A stretch of 26,942 nt of DNA from JADHUC01 sp964617665 (GTDB taxonomy: Bacteria > Planctomycetota > Planctomycetia > Pirellulales > Pirellulaceae): NCBI GenBank assembly GCA_964617665.1, contig CAZUAH010000152.1, positions 1 to 26,942 of the forward strand. Reading direction: 5' to 3'. Of the stretch, positions 1 through 9,235 are shown piece after piece; the first letter of the stretch is position 1; the number at the start of each line of letters is the position of its first letter. The notes beneath the pieces were generated by a model. It searched no databases, was not told the DNA's origin, and worked only from the letters and a program-made list of their open reading frames with translations. The position numbers and the translations under genes are program-made.

Positions 1-62
1 ACAAGAGAAGAAGGTGGACACGCAACGTCCGTCACTGGTGTACTTTCGTGTCTCTTCCTTCA

Positions 63-1214
63 TCACGCAGCTTCTCTCGTAAGCTGCTGCGCCCATGGTT
101 GGGCTAACATCAAGTCGACGATTCTCTGTGCGGCTTGACCGTCGCCGTAAGGGTTATGGTCGATTTGACGTTTGCCGTATTCCACGGAATCCGAAAGCAG
201 ACGACTAACCGATTGCACGATGGCCTCTTTGCACGTTCCTACCAATTCCACGGCGCCAGCCTCGACTGCTTCGGGCCGTTCGGTTGTGTCGCGCATCACC
301 AGGACAGGCTTGCGTAGCGATGGGGCCTCTTCTTGGACACCACCGGAATCCGTCAGAATCAGCGTCGAACGATCCATTAGCCAAATGAACTCCGGATAAG
401 CCAACGGTTCAATCAGGTGCACATTCGGCGGGCCGTCGAGCAACCGGAACACCGGTTCGCGTACACGAGGATTCAGGTGGACTGGATAGACGAACTCGGT
501 CTCGGGAAACGTGCTGGCCAAGGAAGCGATGGACCGACACATCGCGTCAAACTTCTCGCCGAAGTTCTCGCGACGATGGCCGGTGATTAGCACTAGGCGA
601 CGGTCGCCGAGCATCGAAAACCTAGCCGTATGCTCAGCCTTGTGGGATCGCTCTTGATCGACCGTCCACAGCAAGGCGTCGATGACGGTGTTGCCGGTGA
701 CATGCACCTTCTGTGAGTCAACTCCCTCTGCGAAGAGATTGTCCGCCGCTCTTCTCGTTGGAGCACAGTGCACTGATGCGGTGAGTCCAGCGACTCTCCT
801 ATTGAATTCCTCCGGCCATGGAGACAGCAGGTTGCCGGTGCGCAGCCCCGCCTCGACGTGGACAAACGGCGTGTGGCGATAGAAAGCGGCGATCGAAGCA
901 CCCATCACGGTTGTCGTATCACCTTGCGCGACGACGCAATTGGGTTCATAACGTGCTATCGCTGCGTCAATGCCCTCCAGGCAACGCGAGGTCAGGCCGG
1001 TGAGCGTCTGGTTGGGCTGCATCAGCTTAAGATCCAGATCAGCTTGCACGCCGAAATAATCAGTGACCTGAACCAACATTTCGCGATGTTGCCCCGTAAG
1101 ACACACGATTGGCTCGACCAGGGACTCACGTCGCTGGCATTCGAGCACGACCGGCGCCATCTTGATTGCCTCGGGGCGAGTGCCGATGATCAGCAGGGGA
1201 CGGAAGTTGTTCAT
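63..1214 (-). CDS. wecB: UDP-N-acetylglucosamine 2-epimerase (non-hydrolysing)
   Basis: This enzyme interconverts UDP-GlcNAc and UDP-ManNAc in the cytoplasm and feeds surface polysaccharide synthesis. The 383-residue protein is normal length for the family and shows its hallmarks: GTRPEAIK at residues 11-18, GDTTTV at 98-103, HVEAGLRTG at 119-127, TGHRREN at 211-217, DSGGVQEEA at 289-297 and TERPEA at 311-316. The start is an ATG that places GTRPEA close to the N-terminus as in relatives; no strong Shine-Dalgarno site precedes it. It lies 247 bases downstream of the 4,6-dehydratase gene and two genes below the dehydrogenase, so it is the last member of a minus-strand nucleotide-sugar block. 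Together with the dehydrogenase it could supply UDP-ManNAcA; that product is inferred. The family assignment is firm. Confidence 0.95.
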   Translation of the reverse strand: MNNFRPLLIIGTRPEAIKMAPVVLECQRRESLVEPIVCLTGQHREMLVQVTDYFGVQADLDLKLMQPNQTLTGLTSRCLEGIDAAIARYEPNCVVAQGDTTTVMGASIAAFYRHTPFVHVEAGLRTGNLLSPWPEEFNRRVAGLTASVHCAPTRRAADNLFAEGVDSQKVHVTGNTVIDALLWTVDQERSHKAEHTARFSMLGDRRLVLITGHRRENFGEKFDAMCRSIASLASTFPETEFVYPVHLNPRVREPVFRLLDGPPNVHLIEPLAYPEFIWLMDRSTLILTDSGGVQEEAPSLRKPVLVMRDTTERPEAVEAGAVELVGTCKEAIVQSVSRLLSDSVEYGKRQIDHNPYGDGQAAQRIVDLMLAQPWAQQLTREAA

Positions 1215-1461
1215 ATTTTGGTCTTACCGTGGCAACAGCCAATGAGTTCTGATGTTCTTGTTGTTTACGCTGACTTGCGAGTGCTCGTCTCGGAAACGGA
1301 AATGGTTTTGAAATATGCGTCAAGTGTCGCTGCGGGACGCTATGGCGGACATGGATGCATCCCCACTTCCCTGCTGGCTTTCTTGTACTCCACGTCTACC
1401 GCCTCGCGGGCGAAGAGTGCTAGAACTGCACAGCTGCATCGTCGTCGTCGGAGGCAGCTGT

Positions 1462-3342
1462 TCATGCCGCGCGACGGGCGACATTATCTTCCTGTGGCAG
1501 ACAGTACTCTGGAACGATTCCACTCAACGCCGCGCGTACCGTGTCATCCGGGGCCTCCACTAGATTCGTCAGACGCGAGAGCGACATTTTCAACGAGGCC
1601 AGGTCGCCTTCTTGCGCCTCGACCACCATGATTTTTGGATGCGACGTAGGCATATGTCGCTCGCCATCACAGTGCAGTTCTTCAAACAACTTCTCCCCCG
1701 CCCTCATCCCAACAAACTCGACGTCAATGTCTCTGCCAACCTCAAGCCCGGAAAGCCGTATCATGTCTGTCGCCAAATCGACAATCCGAACCGGCTGCCC
1801 CATGTCTAACAGGAATATCTCGCCACCACGTCCCATTGCACCGGCCTGAATTACCAGTTGGGACGCTTCAGGAATAGTCATGAAGTAGCGTTTCATGTCC
1901 GGATGTGTGACAGTGACCGGGCCTCCGGCGGCGATCTGCTCGCGGAAGATTGGGATGACGCTACCAGCCGAGTCGAGAACATTGCCGAACCGGACCGTTA
2001 CGAATCGGCAATTGGAGTGCTCGGCCAGGGCCTGAATGTACAGCTCGGCCACGCGTTTGCATGTGCCCATCACACTTGTCGGGTTCACGGCCTTGTCGGT
2101 CGAAATCATGACGAAAGACGATACGCCTTGCTGATCAGCGAGGTCGGCCAGGAATCGCGAAGCGAGCGTTATGTTCTTGACCGCCTCACTAGCATTCGTC
2201 TCCATCAAAGGCACGTGTTTGTACGCAGCCGCGTGGAATACAATATCGGGTCGGTACTGCCGGAACACTTGGTTCATACGTACGGCATCATTGATGTCGG
2301 CGATGCAAACGTCAGTTTGGGCAGTGGGGGTGAGGCGTCTCAGTTCCCGCTCAAGAAAGAACTGTCCGTTTTCCGAACGGTCTACCAGCACAAGACGCTT
2401 GGGCGAAAACTGAATCAGCTGGCGGCAAATCTCCGAACCGATGCTGCCGGCGCTACCGGTCACCAGCAACACTTGCTCATCGATCCAACGATGAAGCACC
2501 CCCATGTTCAACTGTACTGGATCGCGGCGAAGTAGGTCTCCGATGGATACCTCGCGTGGTTTCAGGTCAACCGTCCCGCGCAGCAGCTGCTCGTAACTCG
2601 GAAGGACTCTCACCGTCACCTCGGTTGTGCGCCCCTCGTCCACGATTTGTCGGACCTGTTGCCCCGACAGCTCGCCGGCAGTGATCAGCACTTCAGGGAC
2701 GTTGTACTCCTTCGCGAGCTGGCAGGTCTGGCCGACCATACCGACCACTGGGATCCCGCCGATTTGGGTCTGAAGTGACTGCTTGTCATCAGTGACAAAC
2801 CCGACCACTGCATAGGCGAGTCTGGGATTGCGGCGAATCGCTCTGAGTAACGCTTCGCCTGAATCGTTTGTACCAACGATGAGCACGGGCGTCTTGCGCA
2901 GCGACAGCAGCACGGAGTCGCGGCTTTCCTCCACGAATCGCCCTACTGAGCGTAGTCCGCCAACAACAACAACCGTGAATCCCCAATCCATCAAAAAGAC
3001 ACTCCGCGCCGTCGTGACCGAAGGGTGAAACAGGTAGTCTACTAGCAGCAGTAGCAACGAGCTGGCCGTGGCCGCCTTGATGAGAACGACAAGGTCGTGG
3101 AAGGTGACATAGCGTGTCCAGCCGTGGTAGACGCGCAAGCAGCCAAACACTACCAGTTTGATCGATACTGCCCACAGCACGGTCACGGGCAACGCGTTCC
3201 ACGCCGATGGACTGAGTTGACCGTCGAACCGCAGCCAGTAAGAAAGGAGATGGATCGCGACAAACGCGGGGAGTAGCGCCAGCGCACAGAGAATATGCCT
3301 ACGACGAGGCCTCATACCTCGCAGGGTTTTCAGCGACAGCAT
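1462..3342 (-). CDS. membrane polysaccharide-biosynthesis NDP-sugar 4,6-dehydratase (CapD/WbpM/PglF type)
   Basis: This is a large membrane-bound short-chain dehydrogenase that probably dehydrates UDP-GlcNAc to a 4-keto-6-deoxy sugar for surface glycans. Counting from the start chosen here (about 626 residues), four hydrophobic segments lie near 18-34, 50-70, 82-106 and 114-132. A first nucleotide-binding-like domain follows (VLIVGTNDSG, about 153-162), then the catalytic Rossmann domain with TGSAGSIGSE at 295-304, STDK at 414-417 and MGTCK at 425-429. The MxxxK in place of YxxxK is typical of the large WbpM-type dehydratases. The frame stays open up to 3516, but only with a TTG start at the preceding stop. 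The ATG at 3342 has AAGG nine bases upstream; ATGs at 3348, 3351 and 3315 are alternatives. A 174-base gap separates it from the upstream dehydrogenase. The exact sugar product is not determined by the sequence. Confidence 0.9.
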   Translation of the reverse strand: MLSLKTLRGMRPRRRHILCALALLPAFVAIHLLSYWLRFDGQLSPSAWNALPVTVLWAVSIKLVVFGCLRVYHGWTRYVTFHDLVVLIKAATASSLLLLLVDYLFHPSVTTARSVFLMDWGFTVVVVGGLRSVGRFVEESRDSVLLSLRKTPVLIVGTNDSGEALLRAIRRNPRLAYAVVGFVTDDKQSLQTQIGGIPVVGMVGQTCQLAKEYNVPEVLITAGELSGQQVRQIVDEGRTTEVTVRVLPSYEQLLRGTVDLKPREVSIGDLLRRDPVQLNMGVLHRWIDEQVLLVTGSAGSIGSEICRQLIQFSPKRLVLVDRSENGQFFLERELRRLTPTAQTDVCIADINDAVRMNQVFRQYRPDIVFHAAAYKHVPLMETNASEAVKNITLASRFLADLADQQGVSSFVMISTDKAVNPTSVMGTCKRVAELYIQALAEHSNCRFVTVRFGNVLDSAGSVIPIFREQIAAGGPVTVTHPDMKRYFMTIPEASQLVIQAGAMGRGGEIFLLDMGQPVRIVDLATDMIRLSGLEVGRDIDVEFVGMRAGEKLFEELHCDGERHMPTSHPKIMVVEAQEGDLASLKMSLSRLTNLVEAPDDTVRAALSGIVPEYCLPQEDNVARRAA

Positions 3343-3516
3343 CGACATCATCCTTGACGTCGGAGATCGGGTACTTGGAAATCTGACAAGAGAAAAGGTC
3401 GAGAGATATCGAGTCCTCCGGCAATTCGTGCATCCTGCACCTAACAGGAGGGGACGCGAACGATAACGTTCGCACGCCGTGAACGCAAGCCGAGTTTCGG
3501 CCCCACCTTTCGGCAA

Positions 3517-4845
3517 CTACGCCTTCTGGATTTTCCCCGCTCCTTCGCCTAGTCCATGAGTCGCGTTTCGAGTGTCGACGATCAATTTCGCATGCTTGAC
3601 GACGAAATCCCAGTCGTACGCCGAATGATCCGTCGCGATCAGGATACAGTCTTGCGATGCCACATACTCCGCAGTGAGTGGCTCGCTGGCCAGACGTGGC
3701 ACGTCGTAGTGTCGCATCGACGGTAAGACCGGGATGTGTGGATCGTTGTAGCTGACCACCGCGCCTCGCTCCTGGAGCAACTCCATCAGCTTGAATGACG
3801 GGCTTTCTCGCGGGTCGTCGATGTCTTTCTTGTACGCCACTCCCAAAACCCCGATTCTGCTGCCTCGGATTGGTTTGCCCACATCGTTCAACGCCTCGGC
3901 CAGCCTTTCTATCACGTAGTGCGGCATGCTCGAGTTGATTTCGCCAGCTAGTTCAATGAACCGAGTGGGCATTTCATTGCGACGAGCAAGCCAGCTCAAG
4001 TAGAATGGATCGATTGGGATACAGTGGCCACCTAAGCCTGGGCCAGGGTAGAAGGCCTGGAATCCGAATGGTTTCGACTTTGCCGCATCGATTACCTCCC
4101 ATATGTCGATGCCTAGCCGAGTGAATAGCACCTTTAACTCGTTGACCATGGCGATGTTGACCGAGCGGTAGGTGTTTTCCAAAATTTTGCACGCCTCGGC
4201 AACCTCGCAACTGGACACGGGCACGGTTTCCACTACTGCATGCGAATACAGGGCAATGGCCAGTTCACAACTGACCGGATCAATTCCGCCGACCACCTTC
4301 GGTATCTTACTGGCCGAAAAGTCGGGGTTTCCAGGGTCTTCACGTTCGGGACTGTACGCCACGAAGAAGTCTTTGCTGGCTTGTAGCCCCGATTCCTTGA
4401 GAATCGGGAGAATGACGTCGCGGGTCGTCCCAGGGTATGTTGTGCTCTCCAGAACCACCAATTGCCCCGCCCGCACTGACTTGGCGATTTGTTGCGTGGT
4501 CGATTCGACGTATGTGAGATCTGGGTCGCGGCTCTCGCTCAATGGGGTTGGGACGCAGATCAAAAGGGCATCCGATTCGGCCAACCGACTCATGTCCGCC
4601 GTGGCCGTGAAACGTTCGTCGGCAAGCCAACCTTCGATCCACTCGGACGGGACGTGTTTGATGTAGCTTTCACCAGCTAGCAATCGATCGACTTTTTCTT
4701 GATCGACGTCATAGCCGATGCACTGAAACCCGGCCTTAATAAAGGCCTGCAACAGCGGCAAGCCGACATATCCCAACCCTATGACGCCAACCTTCGCGGT
4801 TTTGTTAGCGATTTTTTCCCTTAGCTCGTCGCTGATTTCTTGCAT
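3517..4845 (-). CDS. UDP-N-acetylhexosamine 6-dehydrogenase (WbpA/WecC family)
   Basis: This cytoplasmic NAD-dependent enzyme oxidises C6 of UDP-GlcNAc or UDP-ManNAc to the uronic acid in two steps. The 442-residue protein has the N-terminal Rossmann motif GLGYVGLP (23-30), the conserved EACKILENTYR helix (217-227) and the catalytic cysteine C275 in GGHCIPIDP. The C-terminal UDP-binding domain contains GVAYKKDIDDPRESP, which matches the WbpA group well. The neighbouring 2-epimerase would make UDP-ManNAc available, so a WecC-like role is also possible; motifs alone do not separate the two substrates. The ATG at 4845 is preceded by a purine-rich stretch (GGAAAGAGAG). It is the first gene of the minus-strand sugar block and diverges from the archaemetzincin gene. 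Confidence 0.92.
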   Translation of the reverse strand: MQEISDELREKIANKTAKVGVIGLGYVGLPLLQAFIKAGFQCIGYDVDQEKVDRLLAGESYIKHVPSEWIEGWLADERFTATADMSRLAESDALLICVPTPLSESRDPDLTYVESTTQQIAKSVRAGQLVVLESTTYPGTTRDVILPILKESGLQASKDFFVAYSPEREDPGNPDFSASKIPKVVGGIDPVSCELAIALYSHAVVETVPVSSCEVAEACKILENTYRSVNIAMVNELKVLFTRLGIDIWEVIDAAKSKPFGFQAFYPGPGLGGHCIPIDPFYLSWLARRNEMPTRFIELAGEINSSMPHYVIERLAEALNDVGKPIRGSRIGVLGVAYKKDIDDPRESPSFKLMELLQERGAVVSYNDPHIPVLPSMRHYDVPRLASEPLTAEYVASQDCILIATDHSAYDWDFVVKHAKLIVDTRNATHGLGEGAGKIQKA

Positions 4846-4902
4846 CTCTCTTTCCGCTTTCGTGAGTAACCATTGAGATTGAAAACTGAGAAGCTCCCTT
4901 TC

Positions 4903-4921
4903 GCCGTTTGTGAGAAACGGC
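4903..4921. promoter_or_regulatory. short inverted repeat in the divergent intergenic region
   Basis: A perfect 7-bp inverted repeat (GCCGTTT, 5-base spacer, AAACGGC) lies about 57 bases upstream of the dehydrogenase start, in the region shared with the archaemetzincin gene. It could be an operator half-site pair or a 5' UTR hairpin. There is no U-tract, so it is not a terminator. The regulatory role is inference only. Confidence 0.35.
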
Positions 4922-5195
4922 CGTTCCTGGCTCTAGCACATCGGTGTCGCGCAGAACGGGGGAAGAGCGTACCGTGTACCGATATCATGAGCAATAGAGG
5001 TTGATGGCAAGTGTGACGCTAGCATTGCCCGTCCTCCTCGGCCTGCTGGCGGCAGAGATGCAGCGTTGGCACTCCAACGCCGGTCAGGTATGCTGGAACA
5101 ACGTCTTGGAGCGGGGCCTCCACGATAGCCACCGCTCGGCAGCGAAACTCGCGCGACTGGATCGCTGGCCGCCGACGGAGCAAGGAGATATGGCG

Positions 5196-6122
5196 ATGAG
5201 TTTCTTCTGCAACGCTACGCGACTCGCGACGGGAGTTCTCCTCTCGCTCTTCCTAGCATGTGAGGGGCAGCCGATGGGCGCAACGATTGACGCCGACTCA
5301 CAAGCGCAGCGAAGAGCCGCGGAACGTATCAAGCCGTTACATCAGAAGAAATCAAAGCCGGCACCGGGCGATTGGCTCGCCCAACATCGCGAGAAAGGGC
5401 AGACGTTCGATCAGTATCGAAAGGCCAAGCCAATGCGGCCCAACACGGTTCGCACAACGGTCTACATCCAGCCGATTGGCGATTTCGATGACACACAACA
5501 ACGCTTGGTGCGGGAAACCGTCAAGTTGACATCGCGCTTTTACGGGCTTCCTACCAAACTGCTCGATCCGCTCAGCCTGGAGATCATCCCAAAAGAAGCA
5601 CGCCGTGTTCATCCATCGTGGGGCGATCACCAGATCCTATCGATTTACGTTCTGGACCATGTGCTCAAGCCGCGACGCCCAAAAGATGCCGCGGCCATGC
5701 TAGCACTCACTACTAGCGACCTGTGGCCCGGCGAGGGCTGGAACTTCGTCTTCGGTCAAGCAAGTCTTAAGGAGCGAGTCGGCGTTTGGTCGTTGTACCG
5801 TTACGGAACCACCAAGGGCAGCAAAGCCGAATACAACCAGTTCCGTCGCCGCATGTACAAGGTTGCTCTCCACGAAACGGGCCACATGTTCGGCATTCAC
5901 CACTGCACAGCGTACGAGTGCATGATGAACGGCTCAAATCACCTTGCCGAAATGGATGGTCGTCCCATGTGGTTCTGCCCCGAGTGCGCACAGAAAGTCT
6001 GGTGGGGCTGCGACGTGGAGCCGGTGGATCGCTACAGATCGCTTGCCGAATTCGCCGACATGCACGAACTAGACGGCGAGCGAGAGTACTGGTTGAACTG
6101 CCTGAAGCTTCTGGCGCCTTAG
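5196..6122 (+). CDS. exported archaemetzincin-type zinc metallopeptidase (M54)
   Basis: This is a predicted zinc-dependent aminopeptidase-like protein of the archaemetzincin family. From the start used here it has 308 residues. The signature HExxHxxGxxHC is complete (H226, E227, H230, G233, H236, C237), followed by C242 and a C261-P-E-C264 pair that supplies the second, structural zinc site. The frame is open from 5001, but AAGGAG at 5182-5187 sits 8 bases before the ATG at 5196 and only 2 bases before the ATG at 5190. The chosen start begins with a hydrophobic segment (ATGVLLSLFLAC), so export is predicted; FLAC is a weak lipobox. About 90 residues rich in Lys, Arg and Gln precede the catalytic domain. 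It converges on the HZS-alpha-like gene with 9 bases between stops. Substrate is unknown. Confidence 0.87.
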   Translation: MSFFCNATRLATGVLLSLFLACEGQPMGATIDADSQAQRRAAERIKPLHQKKSKPAPGDWLAQHREKGQTFDQYRKAKPMRPNTVRTTVYIQPIGDFDDTQQRLVRETVKLTSRFYGLPTKLLDPLSLEIIPKEARRVHPSWGDHQILSIYVLDHVLKPRRPKDAAAMLALTTSDLWPGEGWNFVFGQASLKERVGVWSLYRYGTTKGSKAEYNQFRRRMYKVALHETGHMFGIHHCTAYECMMNGSNHLAEMDGRPMWFCPECAQKVWWGCDVEPVDRYRSLAEFADMHELDGEREYWLNCLKLLAP

Positions 6123-6131
6123 ACGAAGAAT

Positions 6132-9128
6132 TCACTCCAGAGTTGGGTGCACGATCTCGCCGCGAGCTTGGGCCACAGTGTCTTCGTAGGACCCGTAGAA
6201 CTCGCTGTTGCAGTCCAGCCAAAGCGTGAGCCGGTGGTGGTCCTCGGCCGAAAGCTTCACACCATGGTGTTTCTCGTCCATGTACTTCATCAAGTCGGCG
6301 GCTCTCGCACCAAACTTACCGGGGATGGTACGGCTTCCACCGTGGACTCCCGTGTTGATGGAGCCATTCGATACGTGGAAGTAAAAGCCGTACTTCTCGG
6401 CCAGGTTCGCGTACGATCGTGTCCATCCATTCGGGCCGTCCATCTTGCCCGTCAGGTCCAGTGCCTTCTTCTCCTGGTGACAGTCGACACAGTTGCGGTC
6501 CAGCACGGGCTGAACCAGTCGGACGTAGTTAAACGGGTTCGATCCATCGACGTCGGGCTGAATCTTCGAGGGTGGCCGGCTAAGAGCCAGCGACAAGACC
6601 TCTGGACGGTTCGGAGGATCGTGTTTGCGCTCGTGGCAACCCTGGCAAGTGAGCTTCTCGCCTGGATGTACGTATGTGACCGAACGCATCGACTGAACAG
6701 CCGTGCCGTGCTGGTCGATTGCCTGGAAGTAGATCGGTTTCCCGACCGGGGCCTCGAAGTACGCACTGCCGTCCGCTTCGACCGGCACGGTGCCCAGCAC
6801 GGCGCGGGCGTTCGTCTGGTTGGCGACCCCGATTCGCGGCTGATTGGGTGGATTAGTCGTTTTAGGCAGGAGCTGTATGATCCGCAATGCTTCGATCTCG
6901 GTGCCCTCAGGCCATTCGAAATCGGCGTCGTAGACGTTCATTACGGCCACCGTCGCAGGCCGGTCCTTATGGGCGTCTTCGGCTGCTTGGGATGTTTCCG
7001 ATGGAATCACCGGCGGCATCGGTCGCCACTGGAATGGGATGGGGCTCAAGCAGGAAATCGTCGGATCGCGATAGATCAGTTCCTTGTTGCCGAAGCGGTC
7101 GAGCCAGTAAATGCCCCGATTGTTGACCTTCGGATCATAGACGCACAAGTAGTCCTCTTCGCTCAGCGGCCATGGCGTCCCGTAGACCATGTACGGCTTG
7201 ATCGGTCGACCTTCCGACTCTGGGAACGGCACTTCAGGAGTCAGACGCGTCAATTGCGACATGGAACCGTCGTCTTCGATTCGGTGGTCGATCAGAATGA
7301 GCGAACCGAACTCGTGGCCGTGATGCGATCCTGTAGAGGCCACGAATTTGTTTGAATCGGGAATTGCGCGAATGCTCATCTCCATCCACGGCCGGCTCTC
7401 GCGACGCGTGGGATAGTTGCCATGGAAACTACGCGGATCGCGGCCATCGGGATAGCACGTCCAAATGTGATGCGCGACGTTCGTATCGCGGTCGACGTAA
7501 TCCCACCGCGAGTAGGCGATCATCCCGTCGTTGGTCACGCTGGGATGCCATTCGTGCGTCTCGTGGAAGCTCAGGCAAATGATATCGCTGCCGTCCGGTC
7601 GCATCGAGAACATCGTGTACACCGGGCAATGGCGGCCACATCGCAGGTACCCGCCTCGCCGCTCGGAAATGAACACGATGCGTCCGTTCGGCAAGAAGCA
7701 CGGGTCGAAATCATCCCATGGCCCGTCGGTCAATTGGACCAGACCCGTGCCGTCCGCATCCACCTTGAAAATGTGGTAGCTGCATTCGGGCGTCCACTCA
7801 TATGCCGTGGCACCCTTGTACTTGGGCCACGTTTTGGCTTCGGTGTAGGCGAACAAGATCGTCTTGCCGTCGTACGAGAGTTCCGGCGAGAGGAAGCAGC
7901 CACCTTCGAGCTTCTGACCGGCCAGACGACCGTTTTCGACGACCGAGTTTGCCAGCAGGTCGACCAGTTTCGGATTCGGGCCGAACGGATCCTCCAGCGC
8001 AAACAGCCCTCCGCCAGGTTTCCCGTTGCAGCCGTAGTACTGGTCGCACATGTGAAACACGCCGGTCGAATCGTGCCGTTTGATGAACAGCAAACGATCG
8101 ATGGCGAGCAGCGGGTTGGTGATTGCGATCTGACGTTTAAGCCGGCAAGCTTCGAAGTAGATGTCGCGTCGGGCCGACTCGGGCACCTTGTCGGCTGTTT
8201 CCATTTTCGAGACGCGGGCATCCAACTTGGCTAGTTCTGCAGCCAACGGCTGTAGTTGTTTCGCATCGGCTTTCGGCTCCAAGCGTGTGGCCAGCTTCTT
8301 CGCTTGATCAACGATGGCTCGTACGTGAGCCAATTTGTACCCGCCTTCCGATTTGCCTGGCGATGCGCTTGGAGCCAGCGGTGTGTAGCCCATGCGTGTC
8401 GCCTCGGCATCGCTCATCGAACCTGCTCGCGAATACTGACTCACACTGATTTGATCGGCCGGCTTTTTCAAGGCTATATTCTTCGCCGGATCGTTCGCGG
8501 CATAGACTTCGACTTCGTCTAGGGCGAACGAACAATTCCCGGCAATCGCCAACCGGACGACTCGGGCAGTGACCTCTCGGTCTTTGAAGCTGACCACAAG
8601 CGGCTCTTGCACCACACCACCAAAGGCAGTGCCGTCATGCTGGTAGATTTGCGTAAATTCCTTACAGGCGTCGTCGCCATCACTGCCGGCTACGAGGACT
8701 ATGATTCTAGAGACACGAGTAGAACGAGAATCGCATCGGTTGTAGATGACAACACGGTCCAATCGGTGCTCCCTGCCCAAATCGACTTGCCACCATGGAT
8801 CCTTCTGGCCGCTGGCCACGTGAAAACCCCACAGGCCGTTCTTGATCCCATCGCATCCTCCGGCAGCATCCTGGGCGGTCGTCACTGCCGGTGCACCTGC
8901 CGCAGCGGCGGGAGTCTGCTTCCCGGCAGCAAACCGGCGGTCCCGGTCGACCCAATCAGCCTCGATCAGCTTCTCCATGGCCGGGCCAACGTCAACCACC
9001 GCTGGCGATTTGACACTGGCAGGATCTTTGCGGTTCGCGTCGTTGGCTGTTGACGCCGTGGACAAGAGGAGCAGGCTGGCCAGGGCACCAAGTCCAAGTG
9101 GGAAGAAGAAGCGTCGGTGGGGATACAT
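6132..9128 (-). CDS. exported di-haem HZS-alpha-like beta-propeller protein with discoidin-like domain
   Basis: This 998-residue exported protein starts with a clear signal peptide (RRFFFPLGLGALASLLLL, then AST-AN). A discoidin (F5/8 type C)-like carbohydrate-binding fold lies at about 81-210, including WWQVDLG at 112-118 and ALDEVEVYA at 202-210. The middle, about 345-700, is a TolB-like or hydrazine-synthase-alpha-like beta-propeller with phrases such as GLVQLTDGPWDDFDPCFLPN and GRIVFISERRGG. Two c-type haem sites follow: CQGCH at 828-832 and CVDCH at 880-884. A GAGG site 6 bases upstream supports the ATG at 9128. In anammox bacteria the alpha subunit of hydrazine synthase has this kind of layout, but many non-anammox planctomycetes encode similar proteins. 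Nothing here indicates hydrazine chemistry. A role in periplasmic electron transfer or glycan handling is inference. Confidence 0.82.
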   Translation of the reverse strand: MYPHRRFFFPLGLGALASLLLLSTASTANDANRKDPASVKSPAVVDVGPAMEKLIEADWVDRDRRFAAGKQTPAAAAGAPAVTTAQDAAGGCDGIKNGLWGFHVASGQKDPWWQVDLGREHRLDRVVIYNRCDSRSTRVSRIIVLVAGSDGDDACKEFTQIYQHDGTAFGGVVQEPLVVSFKDREVTARVVRLAIAGNCSFALDEVEVYAANDPAKNIALKKPADQISVSQYSRAGSMSDAEATRMGYTPLAPSASPGKSEGGYKLAHVRAIVDQAKKLATRLEPKADAKQLQPLAAELAKLDARVSKMETADKVPESARRDIYFEACRLKRQIAITNPLLAIDRLLFIKRHDSTGVFHMCDQYYGCNGKPGGGLFALEDPFGPNPKLVDLLANSVVENGRLAGQKLEGGCFLSPELSYDGKTILFAYTEAKTWPKYKGATAYEWTPECSYHIFKVDADGTGLVQLTDGPWDDFDPCFLPNGRIVFISERRGGYLRCGRHCPVYTMFSMRPDGSDIICLSFHETHEWHPSVTNDGMIAYSRWDYVDRDTNVAHHIWTCYPDGRDPRSFHGNYPTRRESRPWMEMSIRAIPDSNKFVASTGSHHGHEFGSLILIDHRIEDDGSMSQLTRLTPEVPFPESEGRPIKPYMVYGTPWPLSEEDYLCVYDPKVNNRGIYWLDRFGNKELIYRDPTISCLSPIPFQWRPMPPVIPSETSQAAEDAHKDRPATVAVMNVYDADFEWPEGTEIEALRIIQLLPKTTNPPNQPRIGVANQTNARAVLGTVPVEADGSAYFEAPVGKPIYFQAIDQHGTAVQSMRSVTYVHPGEKLTCQGCHERKHDPPNRPEVLSLALSRPPSKIQPDVDGSNPFNYVRLVQPVLDRNCVDCHQEKKALDLTGKMDGPNGWTRSYANLAEKYGFYFHVSNGSINTGVHGGSRTIPGKFGARAADLMKYMDEKHHGVKLSAEDHHRLTLWLDCNSEFYGSYEDTVAQARGEIVHPTLE

Positions 9129-9206
9129 GGGGCACCTCGTGTGAAAAAGGGGAACAGCTTTCGCTCAAGCGGACGATGCTGTCCAGCAATCCGTTGTCGT
9201 GGAATC

Positions 9207-9235
9207 CGGCGGAATCCCCATTCCTGGGACCGCCG
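9207..9235. repeat. small intergenic hairpin
   Basis: CGGCGG at 9207-9212 pairs with CCGCCG at 9230-9235, and TCCC at 9215-9218 pairs with GGGA at 9226-9229, with a two-base bulge. It lies in the 225-base region between the divergent HZS-alpha-like and beta-propeller genes. Without a U-tract it is not a standard terminator. It could be a 5' UTR structure or a small dispersed repeat. Confidence 0.4.

Noticed and set aside
858..1631. A 257-codon open frame on the plus strand
   Set aside because: It is antisense to wecB and the dehydratase 3' end and its translation has no family features.
6147..7355. A 402-codon open frame on the plus strand
   Set aside because: It lies wholly antisense to the HZS-alpha-like gene, has low-complexity Arg/Val-rich content and no domain; it is a shadow of a GC-rich gene.
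6132..9128. True hydrazine synthase alpha subunit (anammox)
   Set aside because: The domain layout is similar, but the protein is longer with an added discoidin-like domain and no other anammox gene is nearby; such homologues are common in non-anammox planctomycetes.
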